Part shown: positions 1 through 11,847 of the stretch, piece after piece
Numbering within the stretch: position 1 is the first letter of the stretch
Layout of the letters: each line of letters opens with the position of its first letter
NCBI GenBank assembly: GCA_018873245.2
Contig: JAEMBT020000009.1
Coordinates: 13,295,112 to 13,359,111, forward strand
DNA: 64,000 nucleotides
DNA from: Archegozetes longisetosus
Taxonomy: Eukaryota > Arthropoda > Arachnida > Sarcoptiformes > Trhypochthoniidae
Direction of reading: 5' to 3'
The notes under the pieces: model-generated
The model's input: the letters and a program-made list of their open reading frames with translations, nothing else
Told to the model about the DNA's origin: nothing
Databases searched by the model: none
Program-made: the position numbers and the translations under genes

Positions 1-2717
1 TCTTTATCTACAAGTAGCTTAACCTCATTGTAATTATTATTGTAAACAGCAAAATGTAAGGGTGTCCAATCTTTGTTAGTTTTAGCGTTAATATCAGCAC
101 CTTTATTTGTGAGAAATTCAACAATATTTAGTTGACCTTTTCCTAAAGCCACATGCAAAGGTGTCCATCCAAAATTAGCTTTTGCCTCAATATTAGCACC
201 ATGATTTAGGAGAAGCTCAATCACATTAAGGTTACCTTGTTTAACAGCAATATGTAAAGGTGACCAATCATTATTTCCTTTAGCATTGATATCAGCACCT
301 TTAGAAATGGAGTCTTTAATTTTACTTATATCTTCCTTTTTGACAACATCAAACAATTCTTCATTGGTTAGAATTTGCACAATATTCACATAATTCTTTT
401 CCTTAGCAATATCAAATGAGGTTTTTCCATAATTTGTTATAGCATTAAGATCAGCACCTTTACCAATTAGAAATCGAACTACATTCAAGTTACCGTTTGC
501 AACAGCAAAGTGCAAAGGTGTCCAACTATTTTTTTCTCTTGCATTAATATGAGAACCCTTATCAACGAGTAGTTCGACCACATTCAATCGACCACTTTCA
601 GCAGCCAAGTGTAGAGGCTTACGATCAAGATTATTATTTGCATTAATGCTAGAAGTTTTTTCTATAAAAAATTTTATGACATCCAATTTACCCTCTTTAG
701 CGGCCCAATGTAAAGGGGTATTGCCGTCATTATCCTTAATATTAAGATCTTCACCCCTGAAAAGTTTGAGTGTTTTTAATGAACCATATCTGGCAGCGGC
801 ATGTAAAAGCATAACATTATTTAGACCAGCTAATTTATCCAAAATAAGCATTACTATCTCTGATTTATCTGCCAACTCTAACGATGTGTGACCAGAAATA
901 GTTTTGACGTATACATCAGCACCTCTATCGAGAAGAAGTCTCACGATATCAGGTTTCTCATTATAACGAGCAGCCATGTGTAGAGGTGTCCACTCATTCT
1001 TATTCTTAGCATTGACGTCAGCACCTCTATCGATTAGAAGTCTCACGATATCAGGTTTCTCATTATTACGAGCAGCCATGTGTAGAGGTGTCCACTCATC
1101 CTTTTCCTTAGCATTGACGTCAGCACCTCTATCGATTAGAAGTCTCACGATATCAGGTTTCTCATTCTGAGTAGCCATGTGTAGAGGTGTCCACTCATTC
1201 TTATTCTTAGCATTGACGTCAGCACCTCTATCGATTAGAAGTCTCACGATATCAGGTTTCTCATTATAACAAGCAGCCATGTGTAGAGGTGTCCACTCAT
1301 TCTTATTCTTAGCATTGACGTCAGCACCTCTATCGATTAGAAGTCTCACGATATCAGGTTTCTCATTATAACGAGCAGCCATGTGTAGAGGTGTCCACTC
1401 ATTCTTATTCTTAGCATTGACGTCAGCACCTCTATCGATTAGAAGTCTCACGATATCAGGTTTCTCATTCTGAGTAGCCATGTGTAGAGGTGTCCACTCA
1501 TCCTTTTCCTTAGCATTGACGTCAGCACCTCTATCGATTAGAAGTCTCACGATATCAGGTTTCTCATTCTGAGTAGCCATGTGTAGAGGTGTCCACTCAT
1601 CCTTTTCCTTAGCATTGACGTCAGCACCTCTATCGATTAGAAGTCTCACGATATCAGGTTTCTCATTCTGAGTAGCCATGTGTAGAGGTGTCCACTCATT
1701 CTTATTCTTAGCATTGACGTCAGCACCTCTATCGATTAGAAGTCTCACGATATCAGGTTTCTCATTATAACGAGCAGCCAAGTGTAGAGGTGTCCACTCA
1801 TCCTTTTCCTTAGCATTGACGTCAGCACCTCTATCGATTAGAAGTCTCACGATATCAGGTTTCTCATTCTGAGTAGCCATGTGTAGAGGTGTCCACTCAT
1901 TCTTATTCTTAGCATTGACGTCAGCACCTCTATCGATTAGAAGTCTCACGATATCAGGTTTCTCATTATAACAAGCAGCCATGTGTAGAGGTGTCCACTC
2001 ATTCTTATTCTTAGCATTGACGTCAGCACCTCTATCGATTAGAAGTCTCACGATATCAAGTTTCTCATTATAACGAGCAGCCATGTGTAGAGGTGTCCAC
2101 TCATTCTTATTCTTAGCATTGACGTCAGCACCTCTATCGATTAGAAGTCTCACGATATCAGGTTTCTCATTCTGAGTAGCCATGTGTAGAGGTGTCCACT
2201 CATTCTTATTCTTAGCATTGACGTCAGCACCTCTATCGATTAGAAGTCTCACGATATCAGGTTTCTCATTATTACGAGCAGCCATGTGTAGAGGTGTCCA
2301 CTCATTCTTATTCTTAGCATTGACGTCAGCACCTCTATCGATTAGAATTCTCACGATATCAGGTTTTTCATTATTACGAGCAGCCATGTGTAGAGGTGTC
2401 CAACCATTCATGTCAGTAATATTAACTTCAGCTCCATTTATTAATAATTCTTTAATTATTTCCTCATCACCATCTTTTGCAGCCAAATGTAGAAGTGTAT
2501 TTTGATTTTTATCTTTTATTATAATAATATCACTTATTACTCCGATCTCCTTTGCCTTTTCAATGTGGCTTCTAAGCGTTTCAATATTATTTACAGCTGT
2601 GAATATCTTATTTTTCCAATCCTCAATTTTTGCGTCAATAGCCAGTGCTGATGTGGTGTTAACTGTTGTCGCTGTTTCGGTTGTGTTAATTGTAGACATA
2701 TCAGACATCGTTTGCAT
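1..2717 (-). CDS. Ankyrin-repeat protein, 5' complete, runs off the window
   Basis: A single open frame reads from ATG at 2717 to the first base of the window without a stop, about 905 codons, with no intron visible. Residues 1-90 are Thr/Ser-rich and then helical, without ankyrin motifs. From about residue 75 onward the protein is almost entirely ankyrin repeats of 33-34 residues, with the TPLH motif, a GADVNA turn and an IVRLL helix in each. The repeats at codons about 105-600 are nearly identical to each other; those toward the window edge (bases 1-900) are diverged, as in ordinary ankyrin proteins. A second ATG lies three codons inside and could also be the start. The family mediates protein binding. 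No partner domain is visible in this part, so the function is unknown. A DNA transposon sits about 260 bases upstream. Confidence 0.85.
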   Translation of the reverse strand, partial: MQTMSDMSTINTTETATTVNTTSALAIDAKIEDWKNKIFTAVNNIETLRSHIEKAKEIGVISDIIIIKDKNQNTLLHLAAKDGDEEIIKELLINGAEVNITDMNGWTPLHMAARNNEKPDIVRILIDRGADVNAKNKNEWTPLHMAARNNEKPDIVRLLIDRGADVNAKNKNEWTPLHMATQNEKPDIVRLLIDRGADVNAKNKNEWTPLHMAARYNEKLDIVRLLIDRGADVNAKNKNEWTPLHMAACYNEKPDIVRLLIDRGADVNAKNKNEWTPLHMATQNEKPDIVRLLIDRGADVNAKEKDEWTPLHLAARYNEKPDIVRLLIDRGADVNAKNKNEWTPLHMATQNEKPDIVRLLIDRGADVNAKEKDEWTPLHMATQNEKPDIVRLLIDRGADVNAKEKDEWTPLHMATQNEKPDIVRLLIDRGADVNAKNKNEWTPLHMAARYNEKPDIVRLLIDRGADVNAKNKNEWTPLHMAACYNEKPDIVRLLIDRGADVNAKNKNEWTPLHMATQNEKPDIVRLLIDRGADVNAKEKDEWTPLHMAARNNEKPDIVRLLIDRGADVNAKNKNEWTPLHMAARYNEKPDIVRLLLDRGADVYVKTISGHTSLELADKSEIVMLILDKLAGLNNVMLLHAAARYGSLKTLKLFRGEDLNIKDNDGNTPLHWAAKEGKLDVIKFFIEKTSSINANNNLDRKPLHLAAESGRLNVVELLVDKGSHINAREKNSWTPLHFAVANGNLNVVRFLIGKGADLNAITNYGKTSFDIAKEKNYVNIVQILTNEELFDVVKKEDISKIKDSISKGADINAKGNNDWSPLHIAVKQGNLNVIELLLNHGANIEAKANFGWTPLHVALGKGQLNIVEFLTNKGADINAKTNKDWTPLHFAVYNNNYNEVKLLVDK
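905..2400 (-). repeat. Tandem array of nearly identical ankyrin-coding units
   Basis: About 14 units of 99 or 102 bases follow each other inside the ankyrin gene; all lengths are multiples of three, so the frame is kept. The two lengths reflect a one-codon difference near the helix turn (ARNNEK versus TQNEK at protein level). Linkers alternate between two variants (NKNE and KDE-like). Units differ by only a few bases, which points to recent expansion or ongoing gene conversion. Confidence 0.9.
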
Positions 2718-2978
2718 TAGATAATCTACATCATTCAAATACAATTAATTTACTACATTTGTTGAAAATATTATACCTCTCTTAAAGCTTAATACTATCG
2801 AATATTATGAAATCAGTTTTGAAGCTTAATTAATACGTAAAAGTTTAAACAAAGAGTAAACATTAAATATGGAAGAAATCAGGTCTTGATTCAACACTTA
2901 AAATAAGTATGTTTCCCTGCTAGTAGTTCACCTTCAAGCATAAAATACATTAAAATTTATCAACAATCTGATGTTTAT

Positions 2979-5783
2979 ATAATTGAGTGATGGTATGCAA
3001 TAACCAGTCATCTCATGATCAGTGCTGCATTTTTAAAAGGTCCAAATTTATAGATACTAACGACGCCTTCTGAAAAAATTACTACTTATTGCTTAAGAAC
3101 ATTAGTTAAACTCATTCAATACATACTTAAATGAAACTTTAAGACAACATATCTTTAATATTCAAAATTTATAGATTTTGTACAAATAATATTTTTAATT
3201 ATTAATACTGAGTACTAAAACGAAAGATGACTATTAATACTTTAAAAACTAATAGATTGACTCAGTTATCACAACTAATATCGCTAAAAAAATTTAAATT
3301 CTTCATCAGAACTATCAGAAACGTCTTCAGTAATACCATTACTTTTGAGATTATTTAGATTATTAGTATAAAACTTTTGATTATCTGCTGTGAGGTATTT
3401 AAATAGTGAAAGCAAGTCTTTTTCCTTATTAGGGTTCAAACCGATATTTTCAACGCATAAAGTCTTTTTCATGTCAATGCTTTTGACTAATTCTATATCA
3501 CAATTAAGTATATTGACAGTATTTTCAAATTTAACACTATGTCTCGTACATAGAAATATCACCGATAGTGAAATAACTTATTTTGACTGCTTTCGAGATT
3601 TTTAACTTAGCGTTTCTGTTAAAGTATGGCACTGGAAAATTTTCGAAGTCAAACTTTTTCTTCAATTACAATCGAATTTTTTTGATAATTTAATGGTTCT
3701 ACATATTCTCTAGGGTATTCGATTCTCTCATTTTTTTATTTTTCGACCTAAAAGTGAGAAATTTGAATTGCAAATGCAGAAACTGTGACCGCGAACAGGA
3801 AATATTTGTGTGATATTTATGTTGAATTTAATCGATAGAAAAGAGCAAAATCTAGTCACAGTCCAACATCTATTTTGCGAACAGGTTACGTCCGAGAAAA
3901 ATATCAATTCTTTTTTACCATTAATAATGTTTTGTTTCTTGAGCTCATTCATAACATAAAAAGTATAAGAGTTCGGATTTTTAGGATATTTTTCCTCTAA
4001 GTAATGAAACATATATGAAATGTTAAAGTTATGCAAACGAACATTGAAAATATGAAACCAAATTAATTTCTTAAAATACATCACAATTTGGAAGTTTAGG
4101 TAGTGGTAGATTTGTGAATAGTCGAATTCAAAACAAATTATGTCATTAGCTTTCAATAAATTTTATTTCAACGATTTATATGATTCAACTTTATTAACAT
4201 GAATTTCAAAAAATTTAATCTCTTCACTCAAAGTATTAGATCTTTTTATTATTATATTTATAATGCAAATAACAAACATCCGTTCGGGGATGTTTAAAAC
4301 CTATATTGTAATTCTCATGAAAAAATTTCCTAAAGAGACATAGCTAACTTCGAATTCAAAATCTAAACTTTTAGTTTTGTTATAAGATTGAAATTGTGTG
4401 AACAAAATTGTTAAGTTTAAGTCAGTATTTTCAAAATAAGATTTATTACTTTGAGTATAATGTGATTTAACTTTAGGAATTTTACTCAAAAACTCATCAA
4501 AAAATTGAGAGAATCTATCACTTAATTTATTGGGCCTAATGATATGTCTACCCCTTAGATCAGCTAAAATTGTTTTGCTACAATCTTGTTTTTGATGACT
4601 TCTAGTCTATTTTTTAGTAATTATCAATAATCACAGATAAATGAACGACACACAATAATGTGTGCATGAGTTCCCACTTCAACAAAAATATAGTTCCATT
4701 TGTTTTCTTTTACCCCTAACTTTGATTTACAATCAGTTCTTCTCATAAAACTTGACAATTTATATGACTGTTTCTCATAATCACATAAGTTCCAAAAACT
4801 GTTAAGAAATGAATTTCAATTAAATATTTTAAAATTGAAGCTTTAATTGCAAGAAAAGCTTCTTTTCTATTGAAAAATATCAAAAGTGCTTAACTTTTAA
4901 AGCATTAGTATTTATATATTGTAGTTAACACTTTAGTCATTAATATTTACTAATTCAATGTAAATTTTGAATCTGAGCCTTACGTTTAAGATTATGAATA
5001 TTTAACGCTACTTTTAAATTGAAAGAAATTTAGATTATTAATAGTTTAGAGCTAATCCAACTTTTCATATCTATATCAACCTCTTAGCTTGACTTGAAAG
5101 CAGTTTATATGAATGAGAGTTTACACTAGTAATCGTTTGTATAGTATGTAAATCATATATTTTTTCCTATACTATCAAACTTGTGGCTATAAGCCTTATC
5201 AAAGATTTATCAATATTAGAACTAAAACTTACTTATCAAAGAACTCTTCTTGTTTTTCAACATTTGCTTTCTCATAACACTTTTTTGTGACAGCACTTAA
5301 AGACAGGTAGAAAAGTTTTTTCTTTTCTATTTGTCCGTTAGCTTTGGAATATTCATTACCCTAAATATATTGAATTAAAACGAATAAATCCATTAAATAT
5401 ACATAAAATGTGATCAAAATTCAAAGAATTTCTTAATATTTTTCTCTTATTTCTCTCACAAAGGTTCTCAAATTTTCTCTATTTATTTTCATTATCTCTA
5501 TCAATTATTTGACTCTACAAATGATTAACTAATTTCTCTCTATTTATATTCCCTTTAATGTCTTTTAAACAATTGTCAACAAAAGTTTCATTCATTTTGA
5601 GATTTAATCTTGTTTGATTGAAACCTTTGTTTATTAAATAAAAAACTTTAATTTAGTTAAACAAAACTCTTATTTAATATATGTCGTACTTTATGATTAA
5701 CCCTTAAAAAGTATTAAAAAGCCTTTTTCATATGCAATACCGATCAAGAGATGACTGGTTATTGCATACCATCACTCAATTAT
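2979..5783. mobile_element. DNA transposon with ~45-bp terminal inverted repeats
   Basis: The left end at 2979 and the reverse complement of the right end at 5783 share about 45 bases with only a few differences, beginning ATAATTGAGTGATGG. The 2.8 kb between them contains a degraded transposase on the minus strand (3284-4156). I could not see a clear target-site duplication. The rest of the interior is AT-rich, with no other coding signal. The element lies directly upstream of the ankyrin gene and may separate it from, or supply, its promoter. Confidence 0.75.
3284..4156 (-). pseudogene. Degraded transposase of the FSD...QN...PVRGHS family
   Basis: The part at 3728-4156 carries the motif series FFSD, then C-x-x-x-QN, then FPVRGHSF followed by a basic RKIKK stretch. 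I recognise this series from DDE-type transposase-like proteins that are common in arthropod and cnidarian repeats; the D of FSD is probably one of the acidic catalytic residues. The part at 3284-3562 has the usual C-terminal KEKDLLSLFKYL stretch followed by an acidic tail. Stops and frame changes separate the pieces, so it is not active as it stands. The superfamily name is uncertain to me. It lies inside the 2979-5783 inverted-repeat element, which it probably mobilised. Confidence 0.65.
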
Positions 5784-6250
5784 TCTTAGTGAGCATTTTG
5801 CCATGCTCTAACAACACTGCACTGTTTATGCATATTTTAATTTCAATATTGCATTGAAAACTGGTTTGAGAAATTTTCATTTCTAAAGTTTGCAGTGAAG
5901 TAAATACATTTTAGTCATAAGTAAGAACTATTAGTGTTAGATCCTTATGTTACTAACTCTACTCTCGTCTATGAGTAGATCTAAATAAAAAATCTGACAA
6001 TATACTTTGAGATCGTATTTATATTAATGCATCAACTACTTGCTTATCTTTGGGCATTAATCAAAGGTTTGAAGCTAATTAACAAATATTTGAATTTGAA
6101 AACGCGTTCGTTACAACAAATCAGAACATTTCAGTTTAAAATTTAGGCCCCAAGACCAAAAATTCTGTCTACGGCACTGCTGAATGTTAGAACAATTTCT
6201 TGTACTCTTGTGTAAACTTATGGTGGTATAAATTTGCTCATCAAAGCTTT
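5784..6250. other. Intergenic, nothing recognised
   Basis: AT-rich DNA with many stops in all frames. I see no repeat with a second copy and no coding signal. Confidence 0.5.
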
Positions 6251-6251
6251 C

Positions 6252-6395
6252 ATTTGAACGTACTTTTTGAACAAATCCGTTAACTCAAAGGTTTTTTATT
6301 ATGGATTAAAAATACTTTATTGAATTCAATATAGAAAGTGTTTTTAATACATAGTAAAGGATTATTAGTTAACACATTTGTTTAAAAAATAAGTT
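6252..6395. repeat. Palindromic MITE, copy 1 of 3
   Basis: The segment is an imperfect palindrome: the left end (gaacaaatccgttaac) matches the reverse complement of the right end (aaacaaatgtgttaac). The core (gaattcaatatagaaagt, then tttttaat-cata-gtaaa) recurs near 41899-42010 and more weakly near 44500-44620, so this is a dispersed non-autonomous element. Confidence 0.6.
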
Positions 6396-6431
6396 CATTT
6401 ATACAAATACAATAGGCAAATTTATACCGCC

Positions 6432-6623
6432 ATGAGTTTACAACCAAACATCAACGTATTTATAGCTATGCATTGCAACCTATTATTACTTTTACAACTA
6501 TTAATAGTATCGCTCACAAGTTTATTTTGTATTGTTTTACTTATGTTTGATAAACCTGGTCTGGACTTAATTCAGATAAAAGTGTTCTTTTTGTCTGAAT
6601 TAGTATTCAGCTATATTTATTGA
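6432..6623 (+). CDS. Possible small hydrophobic protein
   Basis: A 63-codon frame starts at an ATG in a favourable context (accgccATGA) directly after a MITE. Residues about 16-40 form one strongly hydrophobic segment rich in Leu, Ile and Val. I recognise no family, and AT-rich DNA can yield such frames by chance. There are no supporting splice or polyadenylation signals that I would trust. It could be a remnant of one of the small membrane-protein genes elsewhere in the window. Confidence 0.2.
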   Translation: MSLQPNINVFIAMHCNLLLLLQLLIVSLTSLFCIVLLMFDKPGLDLIQIKVFFLSELVFSYIY

Positions 6624-6989
6624 TCTTAATTATTTTTCTATCGACATAATAGTTGTTGCTTTAAGTTTGCTGTTGAGTATCCATAAAAAGACTAATAGTT
6701 TAAGAGTATTAACTTTATAATCAAATACTCACATTAATCACTTGTAATTCAGAAGAAATAATTTATTAAATCGGATGTTTCTCTTATTACCAAACGTTTG
6801 AGAGTTTACAGTCACGTGACTGAAGGCATACCTCAAACGTCACACAACAGGCATTACAGTGAAACATATTGATGTGGTACATGGTTTAATAATATTAAAA
6901 TTCATTTAATTATGACTATAATTAAAATATAGTTATGTTCACAATCATTAGGAAGATTAAAGATATCAAACTGTTGCCAGTACTTCGAT

Positions 6990-7630
6990 TCGAAAGTCTA
7001 ACTATTTTTCTAATTGTATTTCCAACAGTACTACAAATTATTACGTTCAAACTATTTGACAAGAATTTTCGGTATTCTTCGAGACTGATTGAAATTCTTG
7101 TGTCCAACTATTTTTTTTCAAGTGCTTTAAATCACTTCAGTCGGATTCAAATGACACCAGTAAGGGGGCAGACGAAGGGGTGACACCCAAATTTTTTTGT
7201 CGTTGGCATAATAACGAGGTCTAATTGGATTTTGGCGAACTGTTTCTAATAATTGTTTTTTTGTTTAAATTATTATCAAAAGAAATATTGTTTATAAGCC
7301 ATTGTTTAATTGATTCAATGTTTGTACCTTGTGTCGGGGTTTTATTGTATCGTCAGCTGTGAACAGCGTAGTTTTCGCAAATGATGATTGAATTTGGGGG
7401 CAATTCAGGCATTAGTTGTTTTTCGAAATATTGTTCAAATATTTGTGAATTAATTTTTGTTATATAAGTAATTAGCTCTCTAATTATCAAAAATTCGTTT
7501 TGAGATAAGGCATTAATGACTGGAAGACGAATCCTTTCCCAATAATTTTGTCAATCTTTTGTATTTTGTTTTGAATGATCGGTCGTAATGTGTTTTGTTG
7601 ACGTTATTTTTGTGAGTGACAGACTCGTCA
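6990..7630 (-). pseudogene. Relic Tc1/mariner-superfamily transposase
   Basis: Read on the minus strand from 7630, the translation gives recognisable transposase blocks: a WERIRLPVINAL stretch, then LMPELPPNSIIICENYAVHS (the second-D block, here with E-N in place of the usual D-N), then a QWL-helix block. After a frame change come RLPPYWCHLNPTE (the third acidic block, normally PPYHCDLNPIE) and a lysine-rich tail. Several stops and shifts show it is dead. I see no terminal repeats around it. Confidence 0.6.
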
Positions 7631-7668
7631 ATAAAAACAGTGAGAGGTTTTGCATATATAGTCTAATC

Positions 7669-8054
7669 GGTTAGATTACACTATTCCGGCACAACTAAAA
7701 TACTTAATTATGTACACAGATTACGTCCTGAAAAATATTACATAAATTTAGCGCCAAATTTGTAATTTTGATACTAATTCGCGATATTTCAAATTAATTT
7801 GTGATATTTTTATCTTTATTATTATTACTATTTTCACTTTTTATTATTTTTATTATTTTTATTAATATTAATATTATCACTATTTTTATGATTTTTACTT
7901 TTGTTAATTTTAAACTAAAACTTTTAAAAAACTAAAAAATAAATTAAATTTAAAAAAACTTAAATAAGTTTAAAAAACAAATAAAAATATAAAACAAATA
8001 AATTTGTGTACATATGTAAGTATTTTAGTTGTGCCAGAATAGTGTAATCTAACC
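7669..8054. mobile_element. hAT-type MITE with perfect 8-bp target duplication
   Basis: The inverted ends start GGTTAGATTACACTATTC and match over about 55 bases. They are flanked on both sides by GTCTAATC (7661-7668 and 8055-8062), a perfect 8-bp target-site duplication typical of hAT elements. The 386-bp interior is AT-rich and has no coding capacity, so movement would need a transposase supplied from elsewhere. Confidence 0.85.
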
Positions 8055-8062
8055 GTCTAATC

Positions 8063-9134
8063 TTAATTCTCAATTAAAATGTGTTTAATTCATTTTTCAA
8101 TTGTTTCTGTATTAATCATTTCGTCTCTAATTATTTGATTAGTGTATCACTACTTTTACCCATTTGTTTAATCAATTAATAAAATGATTTGACAGTGTTT
8201 CTAACAAATGTTATAATTAAGGTCACATTTGATATATATGTAGATGTGTTTTATAAATAAATGTTAATAATAATAATATTACTATATATAATTTGAAAAT
8301 GATTATTACAGAACGTATACTTAATTGTATTTGATTTAGTCGTGTTAGGGAGAAGGAGTTTTAATTTTTGAATGAGCCAAAAACTACTCTCACATAATTT
8401 ACAAGTGTGACAAATGTCATTATGTTTTGTAAGCATTTGAATAGTTGATACCTCTAAGACACATATTTTAGTTGTCAATCAATAGGACTGTAAGTACTGC
8501 ATTCAATTTTTATTTTCACTCAAATTTCGTTATCACAAAATGAATCACAATATTAATAAGGGGTTAAAAGTATGTATTATTAATGTTATGTTGTTTATGA
8601 ACACATGTTTTGGTCAAATCAGATTAAAGGCATATGACATACACATTGTGTCACTTAAGGTTTGCCTTCAGCCCATAATTTCAACGCCGCTAAGGGATTA
8701 GTTTTGGAGTTATAGTTGAGACAATCAATAGATTGAGAGCAAGTAAATGATAGTTAATTAAATGTGGTAAATATGAATAGTTTATTCAATTTATCATTTT
8801 ATATACTAATTGATATGCAGATCGAGAAGTTGATCAAAAAAGCTTTATAGACATATTAACAACACAAATAAAAAATTATTTCAATGTTGCACTCTAAAAT
8901 CAAAAAATGTAATCAATATTGTTTTCAACATTTGAATGCTTTAACGTTTTTGATTATTTTTCTACGATATTTAAAAATAATTAGCTGTTTTAAGAGAGAA
9001 TAACCTAAACTACAACACATAGTCAAGAATATGGATCATGATGTAGAAAATATAAATAAAATCTCATCTTATATATAAATAGTTGAATATGAGATCATTT
9101 TATGAGTAAACTTTTTCGAGTAAATTAAACGTAT
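8063..9134. other. Intergenic, nothing recognised
   Basis: AT-rich sequence. A 75-codon minus-strand frame at 8251-8478 has no recognisable motif and is probably chance. Confidence 0.5.
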
Positions 9135-9483
9135 TGTGATACCAGATTTCGTTTAGAAGTTTTCTTGTATTCGACGAAATAAACAACCACTTTTTGGGTA
9201 TTAGTAATTTTATTTAAGACAAAAAACAGTTTATACACAGAGATTAGAGGTTATAAGTAGAGAACAATGTTAAGAGACAACTTTCACGATTGTTCGGGAA
9301 GTCAAGAGTGACTATTTTGTCACTCCTTATATACGGACAGAAAGTTGTTTACAAAATGAGTGGAATTTTCCATAAGTATCAATGTTGGTTACGAACTGGC
9401 CAACGCGTACTCGATAATTGCCCTACTGCCCTATTTTTAACACTTTAACCCATTATTGGAGTCATCATTGCGGCTGACCCACA
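9135..9483 (-). mobile_element. Solo-LTR-like fossil
   Basis: About 350 bases bounded by TG...CA, richer in G+C than its surroundings. On the minus strand it shows a TATA-like box (GTATATAAGG) in the middle and an AATAAA signal about 130 bases further on, the layout of an LTR with U3, R and U5. No internal retroelement region or second LTR is adjacent, so it would be a solo LTR, possibly of the Gypsy group. No clear target duplication was seen, so the call is tentative. Confidence 0.35.
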
Positions 9484-10497
9484 ATTCAGGATTATCTTCA
9501 CAAAACTCTTTGTTCTGTTTATTTTCCTAAATATAGGCTATTGTGAGATCAAATCTTTGAAAACTGTTTTTGGTCTCACAGTATGGATCGCATCAGTGAG
9601 AACATTTTAAAATCTTTTTCTTTGCATATTAAATGAGATTTTGAAAGTTATATCTTGAATATTTAATAGAAAATCAATTAGCACAGAAAACAAATCGAAA
9701 ATATTTTCAGTAAATAAGTCTAATCTTTTTAGAAGGATTATTATATTTGTATTCATCAAAATGTTTTGAGCAAATTACTCTTCGGCTCAAAGTTTTGAGA
9801 TCTTCATTTGGAAATAAAGTTATAATTTCTTGGTTCTCACAAAATTCAACTCATTTTTGACAACTGTAAGGATATTATTCTATTTAAAAAAAGTTTATTT
9901 ATAATGTAATTTTTATATCAGAAATTACCGTAATTTAGACTTAATTGAAAAATAATGAAAAATGAAATGAGAATTTGATATTCTATTTTTGACAATGATT
10001 AACAGCATATCCCTATTTTTCATTGCGATTTTATATTTATGAATTTAAACTAATCGAGCAAATGTAATAATTTATTGCGGATTTAATCTAATATTAATTA
10101 ATTTGAAAGATTGTTAGATTAATTATATCTTATTTTATCTTTTATTTATAAGTGAAAATTAGTTTGATTGGAGATGCATTTGTGATATATCGCTAAACAG
10201 TAAGTGTCGGTTTGATCTAGTGCTTGCGTTTAGTTGTGGCGATTCAAGTATTTCATTATAATTGTTTATAATACTAATTCGTTGTCCTCTTGCAGATGCC
10301 GGTCATTTCAATATGAATATCAGTTGTTCTCAACTCATTCAATATTTGCTCAGTAGATTCAAGTCCTGATGTGAGACAAAAGTTTGGGATCAAAGTTAGC
10401 AAACACTTGAAAACAATACTTGAATGACATGCCCTTCACATTCATTAATAGCTTATTGGACGACATAAGACATCTTATTTCCGAAGAATGCCCTAAA
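9484..10497. other. Intergenic, nothing recognised
   Basis: AT-rich. Any terminal repeat of the Tc1-like relic that follows should lie near 10300-10450, but I found no convincing inverted match near 11500. Confidence 0.4.
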
Positions 10498-11306
10498 ATA
10501 AGTTGCTAACTGAGTTTGAAAAAGGATAAATTGATGGATTATCTTTTATGAACCTGTCTTCTCGTAAAATTGGTGCTAAAATTGGTGGATCACATACTGT
10601 AGTATTAAATTACTTGAAAGATAAAGAAAGTTATGGCAAAATTTGGAGGGCCAGACGCAAGTCTTATCCAACACCCCGTGATAAGCGTCACGTAATAAGT
10701 ATTTGAGCAATAAAAGTGTAACTTCAGAACAAATTAAGTCCAATTTGAGACTAGAACCTTCTAAAACCACGATTTGAAGAGCCCTCGATGAGAACCAGTT
10801 CATCAAACACACGAAAATGAAGCGCAGACCTGTACTCAAAGATTATCACAAGCTAGCTAGATTTGAATTTACACGCAGACACGTGTCCTGGACTAATGAT
10901 TGGAATAAAGTTATATTTTGTGATGAGAAAAAGTTTAATCTTGACGGTTCTGATGACTTATTTTTATTGGCATGACTTACGTAAAGAGGAAAACTGGATA
11001 CTACAAAACAATGCTAGGATTCATACATCTAATGTTACTAACGATTGGTTCAAAAGAGAAAATATAAATGTTCTCGATTGGCCATCAGTTTCTTCCTACT
11101 TTAATTCAATTGAAAATCTTTGGGGACTACTTGTAAGAGTTGTTTATGTGAATGGAAAACAATACAACTCAATATCTGAACTTAAACAAAGGATCAATGA
11201 TTGCTGGGGAGAAATTAGTGCGACAACCCTTCAAAATCTCATCAATTCTATGCCAGATAGAATATTCAAGATCGTAACGAAAACTGGAGGAGCTATTGAT
11301 TATTAG
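10498..11306 (+). pseudogene. Degraded Tc1/Tc3-like transposase
   Basis: The N-terminal part (10498-10700) translates to a helix-turn-helix with LTEFEKGQIDGLSFMNLSSR and a second GGSHTVVLNYLKD block, the paired-like DNA-binding region of Tc1/Tc3 transposases. After frame changes the C-terminal part (about 10980-11306) has ILQNNARIHTSN (the second catalytic D is replaced by N), then LDWPSVSSYFNSIENLW (the third catalytic block, normally DWPA-SPDLNPIENLW) and an intact tail ending in stop at 11306. The segment containing the first D is damaged near 10900. It is inactive as it stands. Confidence 0.75.
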
Positions 11307-11847
11307 CCGACGAATATCTATTAGTTACTTAGTTTTTTGTTAACTGGATTTATCATCTTGAAACACTGCTTTTGGCTTCATACCTAATATCTCTCGAGTG
11401 GGTAGTCATAATTTGACAAAAACTTCATGTATTTTTTAAAATCGTTTTTTGCATATAATAATGTAATTTCATTGCTTTATCTCAAGTAATTCAAAAGTTA
11501 TTTGAAAAACATTGACTGGATCTATCATTTTGAAATGCACTGATGCACTATGCACTGATGAATATGTATGTTACGAACTGAAATAACATACAAGTAATGC
11601 CAATAGAATGAAATATATTGGTCTAGTGCGAATGAGACTTAAATTCCTTTGCGTAAGAACGCCGTAAATCGGTATATAGCAATATCTGTAATAGAAAATA
11701 TGTATTCATGAAACTTATTTAAATATAATAAATGCTATTGAATTCATTGTTGATGAAATTCTTTTCATTGATAGATTCAATACCTACTAATTAAAATTGA
11801 AAAGTTCATGTCCAAAATTTTGATTTAAACAAAAATTGATAAAATTC

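Noticed and set aside
905-2400. CRISPR-like look of regularly spaced repeats
   Set aside because: The whole unit is repeated without unique spacers, it codes ankyrin motifs, and the genome is eukaryotic.
646-2505. Plus-strand open frames with repeated MCRGVHS peptides
   Set aside because: They are antisense shadows of the minus-strand ankyrin repeats; unit lengths divisible by three keep the shadow open.
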